Counted from the first letter of the stretch, positions 33,013 to 42,451 are shown. The stretch is 64,000 nt of DNA from Citrobacter telavivensis (GCA_009363175.1 CP045205.1:4774001-4838000); one strand, 5' to 3'. The notes: generated from the sequence alone by a model not told the origin. A program made the numbers and translations.

Positions 33013-34765
33013 CTGTTCCCTCGCCTTGATTAATTACGAATTCACTTTTTTCGCCCGTTGCCAGCGCGTCCGGTTCGATGTTCATGGTACGCAGAACGCC
33101 GCCCATGATGGCACCAAATACCGGCGCGGAAACGGCGCCGCCGTAGTATTTACCCGCCTGCGGATCGTTGATAACAACAACCAGCGCGAAGCGCGGCTGA
33201 CTCGCAGGTGCAACGCCTGCGGTATAAGCAATGTATTTGTTGATGTAGCGGCCATCAGGGCCTACTTTTTTCGCCGTACCGGTTTTAATGGCGATACGAT
33301 AGCCTTTAATCGCCGCCTTCACGCCACCACCACCCGGCAGCGCTACGCTTTCCATCATGTGCACAACGGTACGTACGGTCGATTCCGGGAAAATACGTTC
33401 ACCGGGAACCGGGGGATCAACTTTGGTAATCGACAGCGGACGATAAACGCCATAGCTGCCAATCGTTGCGTAGACTCGCGCTAACTGTAACGGCGTTACC
33501 ATTAGCCCGTAGCCGAAAGAGAAGGTGGCCCTCTCTATGTCAGACCACCGTTGTTTTTGAGGATATAAGCCACTGCGTTCTCCGACCAACCCCAAATTGG
33601 TCGCCTTTCCAAGCCCAAAACGTGAGTAAGTATCTACTAACGCTGAGGACGGCATCGCTAACGCCAGCTTAGAAACACCGACGTTACTCGACTTCTGTAA
33701 AACCCCGGTCAGGGTCAATTCGCTGTAGCGCGCCACGTCTTTAATTTCGTGGCCGTTAATTCGGTAGGGAACGGTATTGAGCACGCTGTTTTCCCGCACC
33801 ACGCCACGCTGGAGCGCGGTCATTACCACCATCGGTTTGACGGTAGAACCCGGCTCAAACACGTCGGTGATGGTACGGTTACGCATGACATCTTTCTGCG
33901 TACCGCTCAGGTTGTTCGGGTTGTAGGACGGGCTGTTCGCCATTGCCAGCACTTCACCGGTATTCACATCCACCAGCACTGCGCTCCCGGATTCCGCCTT
34001 GTTAAATGCCACCGCATTATTCAGTTCGCGATACACCAGCGCCTGTAAGCGTTCGTCAATGCTCAGCGCGAGGTTATGCGCGGCCTGACTGTCGGTGGAA
34101 GAGATATCTTCAATGACGCGACCGTAGCGGTCTTTACGCACGATACGCTCACCCGGTTGACCGGTGAGCCATTTGTCAAAACTCTTCTCAACGCCTTCAA
34201 TCCCCTGGCTATCCACGTTGGTGAAACCAATGAGGTGAGCGGTCACTTCGCCGGAAGGATAGTACCGACGGGATTCTTCGCGCAGATAAATCCCCGGCAG
34301 CTTCAGCTTTTTGATGTAATCCGCCATATCCGGGTTTAGCTGACGCGCCAGATAGATAAAGCGCCCTTTCGGGTTGGCGTTGATACGGGCAGCCAGTTGA
34401 TCAAGCGGGATATTCAGCGCGGTAGAGAGCGCTCTCCAGCGATCGCCAACGCTAACGCCTCCGGCGGCATGGACTTCTTTCGGATCGGCCCAGATAGCCT
34501 TCACCGGTACGCTGACGGCCAGCGGACGCCCCGAACGGTCGGTGATCATACCGCGCGAGGTCGCCACTTCCTGTACACGCAGCGAGCGCATGTCCCCCTG
34601 ACGTACCAGCATGTCCGGCGCGATAATCTGCAGCCAGGCGACACGACCCAGCAGGAAACCCAGCGCCAGTAAAATGCAGCCGCACAGCAACGCAAAACGC
34701 CAACTGATAAAGTTGGCCTGTTCTTCCTGGCGTTTTGGTTTTAGCGTTTTTGCCGCTGCTTTCAT
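32999..34765 (-). CDS. ftsI: Septal peptidoglycan transpeptidase FtsI (PBP3)
   Basis: Penicillin-binding protein that crosslinks septal peptidoglycan with FtsW. The 588 residues contain a short cytoplasmic N-terminus, one membrane anchor (about 20-40), the pedestal domain, and the transpeptidase domain. The catalytic motifs are STVK (Ser307, in FEPGSTVKPM), SSN (KSSNVGVSKLAL) and KTGT (IAIKTGTAKK). No insertion is seen near YRIN, the place where resistance inserts are known in E. coli. It starts 16 bases after ftsL ends. Confidence 0.98.
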   Translation of the reverse strand: MKAAAKTLKPKRQEEQANFISWRFALLCGCILLALGFLLGRVAWLQIIAPDMLVRQGDMRSLRVQEVATSRGMITDRSGRPLAVSVPVKAIWADPKEVHAAGGVSVGDRWRALSTALNIPLDQLAARINANPKGRFIYLARQLNPDMADYIKKLKLPGIYLREESRRYYPSGEVTAHLIGFTNVDSQGIEGVEKSFDKWLTGQPGERIVRKDRYGRVIEDISSTDSQAAHNLALSIDERLQALVYRELNNAVAFNKAESGSAVLVDVNTGEVLAMANSPSYNPNNLSGTQKDVMRNRTITDVFEPGSTVKPMVVMTALQRGVVRENSVLNTVPYRINGHEIKDVARYSELTLTGVLQKSSNVGVSKLALAMPSSALVDTYSRFGLGKATNLGLVGERSGLYPQKQRWSDIERATFSFGYGLMVTPLQLARVYATIGSYGVYRPLSITKVDPPVPGERIFPESTVRTVVHMMESVALPGGGGVKAAIKGYRIAIKTGTAKKVGPDGRYINKYIAYTAGVAPASQPRFALVVVINDPQAGKYYGGAVSAPVFGAIMGGVLRTMNIEPDALATGEKSEFVINQGEGTGGRS

Positions 34766-34780
34766 GCGTCGCGTTTTTCC

Positions 34781-35146
34781 TTATTTTTGCACTACGATAT
34801 TTTCTTGTGAGGGATCAACATGCTGCATTTGCAGCTTCTCCGTTGCGATCCGTTCCACCCGGCTATGATCGCCGAGCGCGTTCTCCTCAAGGATCAGGTT
34901 GCGCCATTCGATATCCAGCGCATCACGCTCCAGAACCAGTTGTTCACGTTGCGCGGTCAGTAACCGTGTGTGGTGTGCGGTCGTTACCACCGTCACCGCC
35001 GTAACAATGATGCAAATGAACAGGCAGAGTGGCAGCTTCCCAAATCGCAAAAGATCGTCACCGATCACGCCAGGCAAGGCATGGCGCTCGTTGCTTCCAA
35101 TCGATCCCTTAACTTTGCTGAGGGCTTCTGTCACTCTGCTGATCAT
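34781..35146 (-). CDS. ftsL: Cell division protein FtsL
   Basis: Small bitopic protein of 121 residues that forms a coiled coil with FtsB in the periplasm and activates FtsW-FtsI. One membrane segment lies at about 37-57 (LPLCLFICIIVTAVTVVTTA). The following leucine-rich heptads (RLLTAQREQLVLERDALDIE) form the coiled coil. Its ATG overlaps the rsmH stop by four bases. Confidence 0.97.
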   Translation of the reverse strand: MISRVTEALSKVKGSIGSNERHALPGVIGDDLLRFGKLPLCLFICIIVTAVTVVTTAHHTRLLTAQREQLVLERDALDIEWRNLILEENALGDHSRVERIATEKLQMQHVDPSQENIVVQK

Positions 35147-36084
35147 GCGTTCGTCCTCTCTGCAATGCGCAGAACTGAACTACGGGCACGAGGATTCTCT
35201 GCAACCTCTTCTTCACCCGGCATCAACTTGCCTAGTGCTCTTAACTCACGGCCGCCCAGTTTTTTGAGCTGCTCTTCCGTCATCGGTAATCCGGCCGGAA
35301 CCTGCGGACCGCGGCTTTGCTCACGCATAAAGCGTTTCACAATGCGGTCTTCCAGCGAGTGGAAACTGATGATGGAAAGCCGCCCACCTGGGGCCAGCAC
35401 GCTGAGCGAGCTTTTTAGCGCCTGCTCTATCTCCTCCAGTTCACTGTTCACCCAGATGCGCACCGCCTGGAAGGTACGGGTCGCGGGATGTTTGAATTTG
35501 TCTTTCACCGGCGTTGCCGCCGCGACCACTTCCGCCAGTTCTTTGGTGCGGGTCATGGGCTGTTCACGGTTACGCTCAACGATGGCGCGGGCAATACGTT
35601 TCGCAAAACGCTCTTCGCCAAAGGTCTTCAGCACCCAGGCAATATCGGCTTCTTCTGCAGTTTGCAGCCACTCGGCAGCCGACTGGCCGCGAGTGGGGTC
35701 CATGCGCATATCCAACGGGCCATCGCGCATGAAAGAGAAACCGCGCTCAGCGTCGTCGAGCTGTGGTGAAGAAACGCCAAGATCGAGAAGAATCCCGTCG
35801 ATCTTGCCGGTCAGTTTGCGCTCGCCGACATAATCAGCCAGCGCAGAGAAAGGTCCATGAATGATGGAGAAGCGGGGATCATTGATGGTCTGGGCGACGG
35901 CGATCGCCTGCGGATCGCGATCGATGGCCAGCAGACGTCCCTCTTCGCCAAGCTGCGAGAGAATGAGACGCGAGTGACCACCGCGACCAAATGTCCCATC
36001 AATGTAGATGCCGTCAGGGCGAATATTCAGGCCGTTTACGGCCTCGTCCAGCAGCACCGTGGTGTGTTTAAAATTTTCCATCAT
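35143..36084 (-). CDS. rsmH: 16S rRNA (cytosine1402-N4)-methyltransferase RsmH (MraW)
   Basis: SAM-dependent enzyme that methylates N4 of C1402 in the ribosomal P site. The protein is 313 residues from this start. The SAM motif DGTFGRGGHS lies near residue 30, and LLDLGVSSPQLDDAERGFSF and ISFHSLEDRIVK follow. Three ATG codons in a row occur (36087, 36084, 36081). The middle one gives the E. coli-like MMEN start; the first overlaps the mraZ stop by one base and would add one residue. Confidence 0.96.
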   Translation of the reverse strand: MMENFKHTTVLLDEAVNGLNIRPDGIYIDGTFGRGGHSRLILSQLGEEGRLLAIDRDPQAIAVAQTINDPRFSIIHGPFSALADYVGERKLTGKIDGILLDLGVSSPQLDDAERGFSFMRDGPLDMRMDPTRGQSAAEWLQTAEEADIAWVLKTFGEERFAKRIARAIVERNREQPMTRTKELAEVVAAATPVKDKFKHPATRTFQAVRIWVNSELEEIEQALKSSLSVLAPGGRLSIISFHSLEDRIVKRFMREQSRGPQVPAGLPMTEEQLKKLGGRELRALGKLMPGEEEVAENPRARSSVLRIAERTNA

Positions 36085-36086
36085 CA

Positions 36087-36545
36087 TTATAGAGACAAGT
36101 CCTGCAGGCGCTCCGACAACGTCCCGGTCGCACTCTGCTCAGCGTCGATATCTTCCTTGACCTGTTGATACCAGGTCGTTTCATCCCACAGTTCAAACTT
36201 GTTGAACTGTCCAACCAGCATCACTTCTTTTGTCAGCCCGGCATGTTGCCGAAGGACAGGCGCAACCAGCAATCGCCCGGCGCTGTCCATCTGACATTCA
36301 CTGGCATGCCCCAACAGTAAACGCTGCACGCGGCGCTCTACCGGGTTCATGCTCGACAGACGCGATAATTTTTGCTCGATAATTTCCCATTCAGGCAGGG
36401 GGTAAAGCAGCAGGCACGGGTGATGGATGTCAATGGTACAAACCATTTGACCGGTAGCACTCTCGATCAGTTGATCCCGGTAACGGGTAGGCACAGATAA
36501 GCGCCCTTTACTGTCGAGATTGACTAACGTTGCACCCCGGAACAT
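36087..36545 (-). CDS. mraZ: Transcriptional regulator MraZ
   Basis: First gene of the dcw cluster: a DNA-binding protein that represses the cluster from repeated TGGGN boxes at the Pmra promoter. The 152 residues contain two AbrB-like SpoVT domains, each with a DxxGR motif (LDSKGRLSVPTRYR near residues 8-21 and MDSAGRLLVAP near residues 83-93). The start MFRGATLVNL at 36545 is the family start; an in-frame ATG 48 bases upstream lies inside the operator and is rejected. Confidence 0.96.
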   Translation of the reverse strand: MFRGATLVNLDSKGRLSVPTRYRDQLIESATGQMVCTIDIHHPCLLLYPLPEWEIIEQKLSRLSSMNPVERRVQRLLLGHASECQMDSAGRLLVAPVLRQHAGLTKEVMLVGQFNKFELWDETTWYQQVKEDIDAEQSATGTLSERLQDLSL

Positions 36546-36563
36546 GCCAGTCTCCCCCCTCAT

Positions 36564-36588
36564 TACCACTTTGCCCCACAAATTCCCA
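36564..36588 (-). promoter_or_regulatory. MraZ operator (three TGGN boxes)
   Basis: On the minus strand TGGGA (36588-36584), TGGGG (36578-36574) and TGGTA (36568-36564) occur with an exact 10-base period, one helical turn. This is the known MraZ-binding arrangement just upstream of mraZ. Confidence 0.85.
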
Positions 36589-36596
36589 CTCAAAGG

Positions 36597-36626
36597 AGTT
36601 TACGGAGCGGAGGAAAAGCTTGTCAA
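36597..36626 (-). promoter_or_regulatory. Pmra promoter of the dcw cluster
   Basis: A perfect -35 TTGACA (36626-36621) and a -10 TAAACT (36602-36597) are separated by 18 bases, directly upstream of the MraZ boxes. This is the main promoter known to drive mraZ through at least ftsW. Confidence 0.85.
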
Positions 36627-37156
36627 GCGAGTCACAACGCTTACCTGAGTAAAAAACCCAATGTTTACGGCTAATATCAGCGTTGATTAAATTCTGTCCA
36701 ACGAACGAAGCAAATTAACGTCATGAATATTTGTAAGAAAAAAATCTCAAAACTCATCACCGTTTTAAAACGAACAATTATTCTCAGGAGGGAATATAAA
36801 GTGTCAGTTTGCGACGCGAGCGGCATTTTAGGACATATTGCATCATGAATACAGTCCCTGTTTATGCCAGCTAACACCGCGCACCGACAAGCCCGCCGGG
36901 ACATTCGTGCTGCGGCGACAAAAAGTGTTTGTTAATTCGGCAATTCACGACAAGCATGTAACAAAATAATACAAATCTAACCTACCGTTACGTCTCAATA
37001 ACCTGAAACCGACTCTGTTTCGTTTAAATACGGATTATTTAGGTAAAGTTGAGAAAATTCTAAGGAATAATCTTAATTATGATGAGGGTATTGTGGAGAG
37101 GAACTCGTTAAGCTGCGTCAGAAAAATTGTCTTCTGACGCAGAATTCAGAAATTGA
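36627..37156. other. AT-rich intergenic region between cra and mraZ
   Basis: About 530 bases without a supportable gene. A 75-codon open frame on the minus strand (36677-36904) has no recognisable similarity or convincing ribosome binding site. The only structured element I see is the hairpin after cra at 37113-37142. Confidence 0.6.
37113..37142 (-). terminator. Hairpin downstream of cra
   Basis: CTGCGTCAGAA (37113-37123) pairs perfectly with TTCTGACGCAG (37132-37142) around an 8-base loop, 15 bases after the cra stop. A T-run is lacking on the minus side, though the loop arm itself is T-rich; it may be a Rho-assisted 3' end. Confidence 0.6.
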
Positions 37157-38161
37157 CTAGCTGCGGCTCAATACGCCACGACGATAGAGATTACGTTTAA
37201 TACGCGTTAAACCCGGTTTTGGTTTACGCGGTTCATCCAGACTCGCCAGGACAATTTCCAGCACGCGCTCAGCGACATCACGATGGCGCTGCGCCACCGC
37301 CAGGACCGGACACTGCAGGAAATCCAGCAGTTCGTTGTCACCAAAGGTCGCAATCGCCAGATCGGAAGGCAGCTTACCGTCGCGACGCAGCGTTACGTCC
37401 ATCACCCCCTGTAACAGGGCGAATGAGGTGGTGAACAGCGCCTGCGGCATCGGATGCGTTTCCAGCCATTTTTCAAATAGCTGCGCCGCCGCTTCGCGCT
37501 CATAGCTGTTGGCATACAGGAAATTCACTTCACGCGGATCGTCTTTCCAGGCGGCACGGAAGCCCTGCTCGCGAAGGAAGCTGACGGACAACTCCGGCAG
37601 TGCGCCCAGATAGAGCACGGTGTCAGCCGGGAACTTACGCAATTCTCCGGCCAGCATTTCGGCATCGTCCTGATCGGCACCCACGACGCTGGTAAAATGC
37701 TCACGATCTAAGGCGCGATCCAGCGCCACAATTGGGAAGGAGTCATTGGCCCAGCGCTGATAGAACGGGTGTTCCGGCGGCAACGAGGTGGAGACAATGA
37801 TCGCATCAACCTGACGCTGTAAAAGATGTTCAATGCAGCGCATTTCGTTATCGGGCTGATCTTCCGAACAGGCGATCAGCAGTTGATAACCACGCTGGCG
37901 CGCCTGGCGCTCAAGATAATTTGCAATACGGGTATAGCTCGTGTTCTCCAGATCCGGGATCACCAGACCAATAGAACGTGTGCGTCCAGCACGTAGCCCG
38001 GCAGCCACAGCATTCGGGTGGTAATTATGCTCACGCACCACCGCCATGACTTTTTCGACAGTCTTGTCGCTCACGCGGTATTGCTTTGCTTTTCCGTTAA
38101 TTACGTAGCTTGCAGTCGTTCGCGATACACCAGCCAGCCGAGCGATTTCATCCAGTTTCAC
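37157..38161 (-). CDS. cra: Catabolite repressor/activator Cra (FruR)
   Basis: LacI-family regulator that senses fructose 1-phosphate and fructose 1,6-bisphosphate, and switches between glycolysis and gluconeogenesis. The 334 residues are nearly identical to E. coli Cra. The N-terminal helix-turn-helix (DEIARLAGVSRTTASYVING, about residues 4-23) is followed by the periplasmic-binding-like effector domain. The start is a GTG at 38161, as in E. coli; an ATG 48 bases upstream in frame would add residues not found in the family. Confidence 0.97.
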   Translation of the reverse strand: MKLDEIARLAGVSRTTASYVINGKAKQYRVSDKTVEKVMAVVREHNYHPNAVAAGLRAGRTRSIGLVIPDLENTSYTRIANYLERQARQRGYQLLIACSEDQPDNEMRCIEHLLQRQVDAIIVSTSLPPEHPFYQRWANDSFPIVALDRALDREHFTSVVGADQDDAEMLAGELRKFPADTVLYLGALPELSVSFLREQGFRAAWKDDPREVNFLYANSYEREAAAQLFEKWLETHPMPQALFTTSFALLQGVMDVTLRRDGKLPSDLAIATFGDNELLDFLQCPVLAVAQRHRDVAERVLEIVLASLDEPRKPKPGLTRIKRNLYRRGVLSRS

Positions 38162-38287
38162 AATTGCCCCTTGCGTAAAATGTACAAACCATAACCATTG
38201 TAACGGCATGGGTTAAAATCGGTAACATCTAAGCGCAGAATAGTCACTGCGGCAACCGCTTTTATTCCGGGTTACCACGGATTTCGC

Positions 38288-38318
38288 AAAAAAATGCCCA
38301 ACGGAAGACGTTGGGCAT
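38288..38318 (-). terminator. Intrinsic terminator of ilvIH
   Basis: On the minus strand ATGCCCAACG (38318-38309) pairs perfectly with CGTTGGGCAT (38303-38294) around TCTTC, and a further run of T follows. It lies 24 bases after the ilvH stop. Confidence 0.92.
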
Positions 38319-38341
38319 GTGAATTAACGAAAAGCGAAGGA

Positions 38342-38833
38342 TTAGCGCATTATTTTGTCACCACGGGATAACCCCACCACGCCGGAACGAGCGACCTCAA
38401 CGATTTTCGCGACTTCACGCAACGTTGCCAGAAAAGCGTCCAGCTTATCGCTGGTCCCTGCCAGTTGAACGGTATAGAGATTTGGCGTGACATCAATAAT
38501 CTGCCCACGAAAGATCTCCGTGTTGCGTTTCACCTCTTCCCGACCATAGCCGCTGGCCTGAATCTTCACCAACATGATTTCGCGTTCGACGTGCGCACCG
38601 TGCCCAAGTTCGCTGACCCGCAACACATCCACCAGTTTGTGCAGTTGCTTTTCAATCTGCTCAAGCACTTTTTCGTCGCCCACCGTCTGAATGGTCATGC
38701 GAGAGAGCGTCGGATCGTCCGTCGGCGCGACGGTCAGGCTCTCAATGTTGTAACCCCGCTGCGCGAAAAGGCCGATCACGCGCGACAGCGCACCGGATTC
38801 GTTCTCCAGCAGTACTGATAATATCCGGCGCAT
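38342..38833 (-). CDS. ilvH: Acetolactate synthase III regulatory subunit IlvH
   Basis: Small subunit of the valine-sensitive acetohydroxyacid synthase III; it activates IlvI and confers feedback inhibition by valine. The 163 residues start with an ACT domain (MRRILSVLLENESGALSRVI) in which Gly14 and Ser17-type positions of the valine site are present, and a second ACT-like domain follows. It begins two bases after ilvI. Confidence 0.97.
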   Translation of the reverse strand: MRRILSVLLENESGALSRVIGLFAQRGYNIESLTVAPTDDPTLSRMTIQTVGDEKVLEQIEKQLHKLVDVLRVSELGHGAHVEREIMLVKIQASGYGREEVKRNTEIFRGQIIDVTPNLYTVQLAGTSDKLDAFLATLREVAKIVEVARSGVVGLSRGDKIMR

Positions 38834-38835
38834 AA

Positions 38836-40560
38836 TCAGGTCCTCTCCGTTTTACTTAACCACATTTCATCCATCCCACCGCCGCGAATCTGCATCGGGT
38901 AGACGTGTTCGCTGCCATCAACGGTGACATCGACAAACACCAGATGACCGTTTTTCACCTGCGCCAGCGCTTCACTTAATTGACTTTCCAGCTCATCAGG
39001 ACGGGAAATCTGAATGCCGACATGTCCGTAGGCTTCCGCCAGGCGAACAAAATCAGGCAGCGACTGCATATACGATTGAGAGTGACGACCCGAGTAGATC
39101 ATGTCCTGCCACTGCTTCACCATCCCCAGATAACGGTTGTTCAGGTTTAGCACCAGCACCGGCAGTTTATACTGCAGCGCGGTCGACAACTCCTGAATGT
39201 TCATCTGAATGCTACCGTCCCCTGTCACACAAACCACCGTTTCCTCGGGCAGCGCCATTTTCACTCCCAGGGCTGCAGGCAGGCCAAAGCCCATCGTGCC
39301 AAGACCGCCAGAGTTGATCCAACGGCGCGGTTTATCGAAGGGGTAATAAAGAGCGGCAAACATCTGGTGTTGCCCCACATCGGAGGTCACATAAGCATCG
39401 CCGTGGGTCAGACGCCAGATAGCCTCAATGACCGCCTGCGGTTTGATACTCTCACTGTGCGTGTCATATTTCAGGCACTGACGAGCGCGCCAGTGTTCAA
39501 TCTGTTGCCACCAGTCACGAATATCATCCAGCGGTTGGTGGGCGGATTCCTGCGGCAATAACTCCAGTAACTGTTCCAGCACCTGGCGCGCATCACCAAC
39601 AATAGGGATATCCGCCGTCACCGTTTTAGAGATTGAAGTCGGGTCGATATCAATGTGCAGCACCGTCGCATTCGGGCAATACTTGGCCAGATTATTCGTC
39701 GTGCGATCGTCGAAACGTACCCCGACGGCAAAAATCACGTCGGCGTTATGCATCGTCATGTTGGCTTCATAAGTACCATGCATGCCCAGCATCCCGAGCG
39801 ACTGACGGTGCGTAGCGGGAAATGCCCCTAGCCCCATCAGCGAAGAGACCACCGGCAGGTTGAGCGTTTCGATGGTCTGGCGCAGTTGTTCATGACAACC
39901 TGCCGTCACGGCCCCGCCGCCGACATAGACAACCGGTTTTTTGGCCGTCACCAGCGTTTGCAGGGCGCGCTTAATCTGCCCTTTATGGCCCGCAGTGGTC
40001 GGGTTATACGATCGCATGCTGACCGACTCAGGCCAGGAATAAGGCAGTTTTTTGCCGGGATTGAGAATATCCTTCGGCAAATCCACGACCACGGGTCCCG
40101 GACGGCCGCTTGCCGCCAGCCAGAAGGCTTTTTTCAGCACCTGCGGAATATCTTCCGTCTGCTTAACCAGAAAACTGTGTTTCACGACCGGGCGGGATAT
40201 TCCCACCATGTCGCACTCCTGAAAGGCGTCATAGCCAATCAGCGAGGTCGCGACCTGACCGGAAAGAATCACTAACGGAATAGAATCCATATACGCCGTC
40301 GCGATCCCTGTAATCGCATTGGTGGCCCCAGGACCCGAAGTCACCAGTACTACACCAACTTCCCCCGTTGCCCGCGCCAGGCCATCGGCCATATGCACGG
40401 CCGCCTGTTCATGACGAACGAGCACGTGATCGATCCCACCGACCGTATGCAACGCATCATAAATATCGAGGACTGCGCCCCCGGGATAACCGAATACCTG
40501 CTTAACGCCCTGATCAATAAGCGATCGGACGACCATTTCGGCTCCAGATAACATCTCCAT
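38836..40560 (-). CDS. ilvI: Acetolactate synthase III catalytic subunit IlvI
   Basis: Thiamine-diphosphate and FAD enzyme that condenses pyruvate to acetolactate or acetohydroxybutyrate for branched-chain amino acids. The 574 residues include the catalytic glutamate region RHEQAAVHMADG, the FAD domain, and the ThDP motif TGDGSIQMNIQEL. The start MEMLSGAE at 40560 is the E. coli-like one; an ATG four codons upstream is in frame but unlike the family. Lrp control is expected from E. coli but I cannot define its sites here. Confidence 0.97.
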   Translation of the reverse strand: MEMLSGAEMVVRSLIDQGVKQVFGYPGGAVLDIYDALHTVGGIDHVLVRHEQAAVHMADGLARATGEVGVVLVTSGPGATNAITGIATAYMDSIPLVILSGQVATSLIGYDAFQECDMVGISRPVVKHSFLVKQTEDIPQVLKKAFWLAASGRPGPVVVDLPKDILNPGKKLPYSWPESVSMRSYNPTTAGHKGQIKRALQTLVTAKKPVVYVGGGAVTAGCHEQLRQTIETLNLPVVSSLMGLGAFPATHRQSLGMLGMHGTYEANMTMHNADVIFAVGVRFDDRTTNNLAKYCPNATVLHIDIDPTSISKTVTADIPIVGDARQVLEQLLELLPQESAHQPLDDIRDWWQQIEHWRARQCLKYDTHSESIKPQAVIEAIWRLTHGDAYVTSDVGQHQMFAALYYPFDKPRRWINSGGLGTMGFGLPAALGVKMALPEETVVCVTGDGSIQMNIQELSTALQYKLPVLVLNLNNRYLGMVKQWQDMIYSGRHSQSYMQSLPDFVRLAEAYGHVGIQISRPDELESQLSEALAQVKNGHLVFVDVTVDGSEHVYPMQIRGGGMDEMWLSKTERT

Positions 40561-40878
40561 GGCTTGCCTCACTGAATGACGATTAATGATGTGTAAAACA
40601 CCTTAACCGCTCCCCAGGATGCAGGCAATTCAGAGAAAGGGGCGAAGACGCCGTGAAATAAGCATAAATGAGAGGAAAATGACGGAGAACCGGCGAATAA
40701 AACTAAATTTAACTCAGGTATTGATAATTAATCGGCTGAAAATGGACACATACAGCGAATCATCAATTTTTTCGCGGACAGAAAAAAGAATGATCAACAA
40801 AATTCAGGATAAAATACCAGTTAATGAAAAATAGACAGGACAAACCGGATGTTTACACCCGGTTTATCTCATTCGCGT
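40561..40878. other. AT-rich ilvIH regulatory region
   Basis: The 318-base gap between leuO and ilvI is AT-rich and contains no supportable gene; a short open frame at 40619-40834 is discarded. In E. coli this is where Lrp binds upstream of ilvIH and where the leuO-ilvIH promoter relay acts. A weak hairpin AAACCGG/CCGGTTT (40842-40865) lies just after leuO and may end its transcript. Confidence 0.5.
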
Positions 40879-41829
40879 CTAACGCTTGCAGACAGAAGCT
40901 AACAACTCTTCCATCCATTGATGTCCTTTGTCCCGACCGGCAGCTTCATGCCATGAAAGATAACAGGTTCTGCTATTCAGTTTTAAAGGTAGCGGTAATA
41001 TCTGTAGATCTAAAGAGGCGGTGAACTCTTCCGCTAACCAACGTGGGGCAATAGCCACCAGATGCGTTTGCGAAACAACATTAAGAACACTGATTAATGC
41101 CATCCCCTGATAGGCCACACACGCTTGTGCGTCAACCGTGTCGTACCAGGGTTGACTAAACGAGTCAAAACGATCCAGTGAAACAACAGCATGTTGTTCA
41201 TTATAGATATCGCTTTCCAACAGGGGTCCGTTAATGCGCGGATGTTTACGGCTGGAGACCAGCACCATTTCGTCATTAAACAACGGAATACTCGTAAATT
41301 CAGGACGACGAAATTCTTCATAACTAATAACGAACTCAGTTTCCTGATAACGTAATTGGTGTTCAGTGTCCTTATTTAAGGATGACTTAAATACAACATG
41401 AATATTAGGCGCAATTTTTTCAACACGATTATAAATTAATGAGGTCAGGATATTATCCAGCGGACTGCAAACGCAAAGATGAAAAATGCGTTCACTGCTG
41501 CCAGGTTCAAAGCCGGATCCGGGCAATTCGTTCTGCACTAATTGCAGAGCCTGGCGGACGGAACCAAAAAGCTGGAAAGCCCGCGCGGTAGGTTGGATCC
41601 CACGACCGTAGCGCACAAAAAGCTCATCATTGAACATCACTTTAAGACGCGCCACGGCGTTACTTACGGCTGGCTGCGACATCCCGAGGGCATGCGCGGC
41701 ACGGGTAATATTCTGCTCCTGCATTACCGCATCAAATACAGTCAATAGATTAAGATCAACCATACGAAGTTGCGGTTTATCCATCTCTAAATGATGGGGA
41801 TTGGGTTTATCAACGGTTACTTCTGGCAT
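40879..41829 (-). CDS. leuO: LysR-type regulator LeuO
   Basis: Global LysR-family regulator that opposes H-NS silencing, for instance at cas, bgl and acid-response loci in E. coli. The 316 residues have the N-terminal winged helix (LRMVDLNLLTVFDAVMQEQN, then ITRAAHALGMSQPAVSNAVARLK) and a C-terminal effector domain. The start MPEVTVDKP at 41829 is preceded by GGAG at good spacing and matches the family; an ATG six codons upstream is the alternative. It is flanked by AT-rich DNA, which fits silencing by H-NS. Confidence 0.95.
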   Translation of the reverse strand: MPEVTVDKPNPHHLEMDKPQLRMVDLNLLTVFDAVMQEQNITRAAHALGMSQPAVSNAVARLKVMFNDELFVRYGRGIQPTARAFQLFGSVRQALQLVQNELPGSGFEPGSSERIFHLCVCSPLDNILTSLIYNRVEKIAPNIHVVFKSSLNKDTEHQLRYQETEFVISYEEFRRPEFTSIPLFNDEMVLVSSRKHPRINGPLLESDIYNEQHAVVSLDRFDSFSQPWYDTVDAQACVAYQGMALISVLNVVSQTHLVAIAPRWLAEEFTASLDLQILPLPLKLNSRTCYLSWHEAAGRDKGHQWMEELLASVCKR

Positions 41830-42422
41830 AGTTAACTCCACTGTCACGCTTAACTCCCTTTTCTTGCCGGAATGCAGAGAAATAATCTCGGAAAATATGA
41901 TTTACCATGCATATAAAATAAGAAAAAGAGTAAAGATTGAAATTAGGAAAACATAAAGGCACCGGGATAATGCGGAAGAAACGGGTGCCTGCGTGATGCG
42001 GTATTATTCACAGCACAATAAATCATAAATTTTTAATGACGAATGCAATATAAACATAAGAAACACCAACAAACAATCATGCGCTTAATGAATAAAAGTG
42101 TAAATTTTAATTGACTATTTATATTACTCACGCATTAACGCCTAACATTTGCTTATCAATAATATTCTTCAAGCAGATATCAATTGATTAACAATATCAA
42201 TAAAACCATTAAAATCATGTGGATAAAAAATAAATCATAGTGCTCTGCGGACTCGCTTTCGTTATGTTAATTGAAAAAAATCATGCTCAATTATGTCAAA
42301 CGATGAAAAGTGTGAATACGCTCCCATTTTTTAATAGGGAGTAATGGAAAAAGTTCAGCACAATTAGCTAAAGTTCTCTGTCCGTTTCCTTCTTCCCTTG
42401 AGGGTGTTTTCGCGCAGCGGGG
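41830..42422. other. AT-rich region between leuO and the leu promoter
   Basis: Nearly 600 bases of strongly AT-rich DNA with many A and T tracts, ending just before the leu promoter. No gene is supported. It corresponds to the leuO promoter region, which in E. coli and Salmonella is bound by H-NS and controlled by transcription-coupled supercoiling from neighbouring promoters. I could not define a single leuO promoter with confidence. Confidence 0.6.
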
Positions 42423-42451
42423 TTGACATCAGCCATCGTATCCAGTACCAC
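42423..42451 (+). promoter_or_regulatory. leuLABCD promoter
   Basis: A perfect -35 TTGACA (42423-42428) is followed after 17 bases by the -10-like TACCAC (42446-42451). It lies 35 bases upstream of the leuL ATG. The -10 is poor, so its exact position is uncertain. Confidence 0.6.

Noticed and set aside
36677..36904. 75-codon open frame between mraZ and cra
   Set aside because: Lies in AT-rich noncoding DNA, with no similarity or ribosome binding site.
40619..40834. 71-codon open frame between leuO and ilvI
   Set aside because: Lys/Arg-rich chance frame in the AT-rich ilvIH control region, with no similarity.
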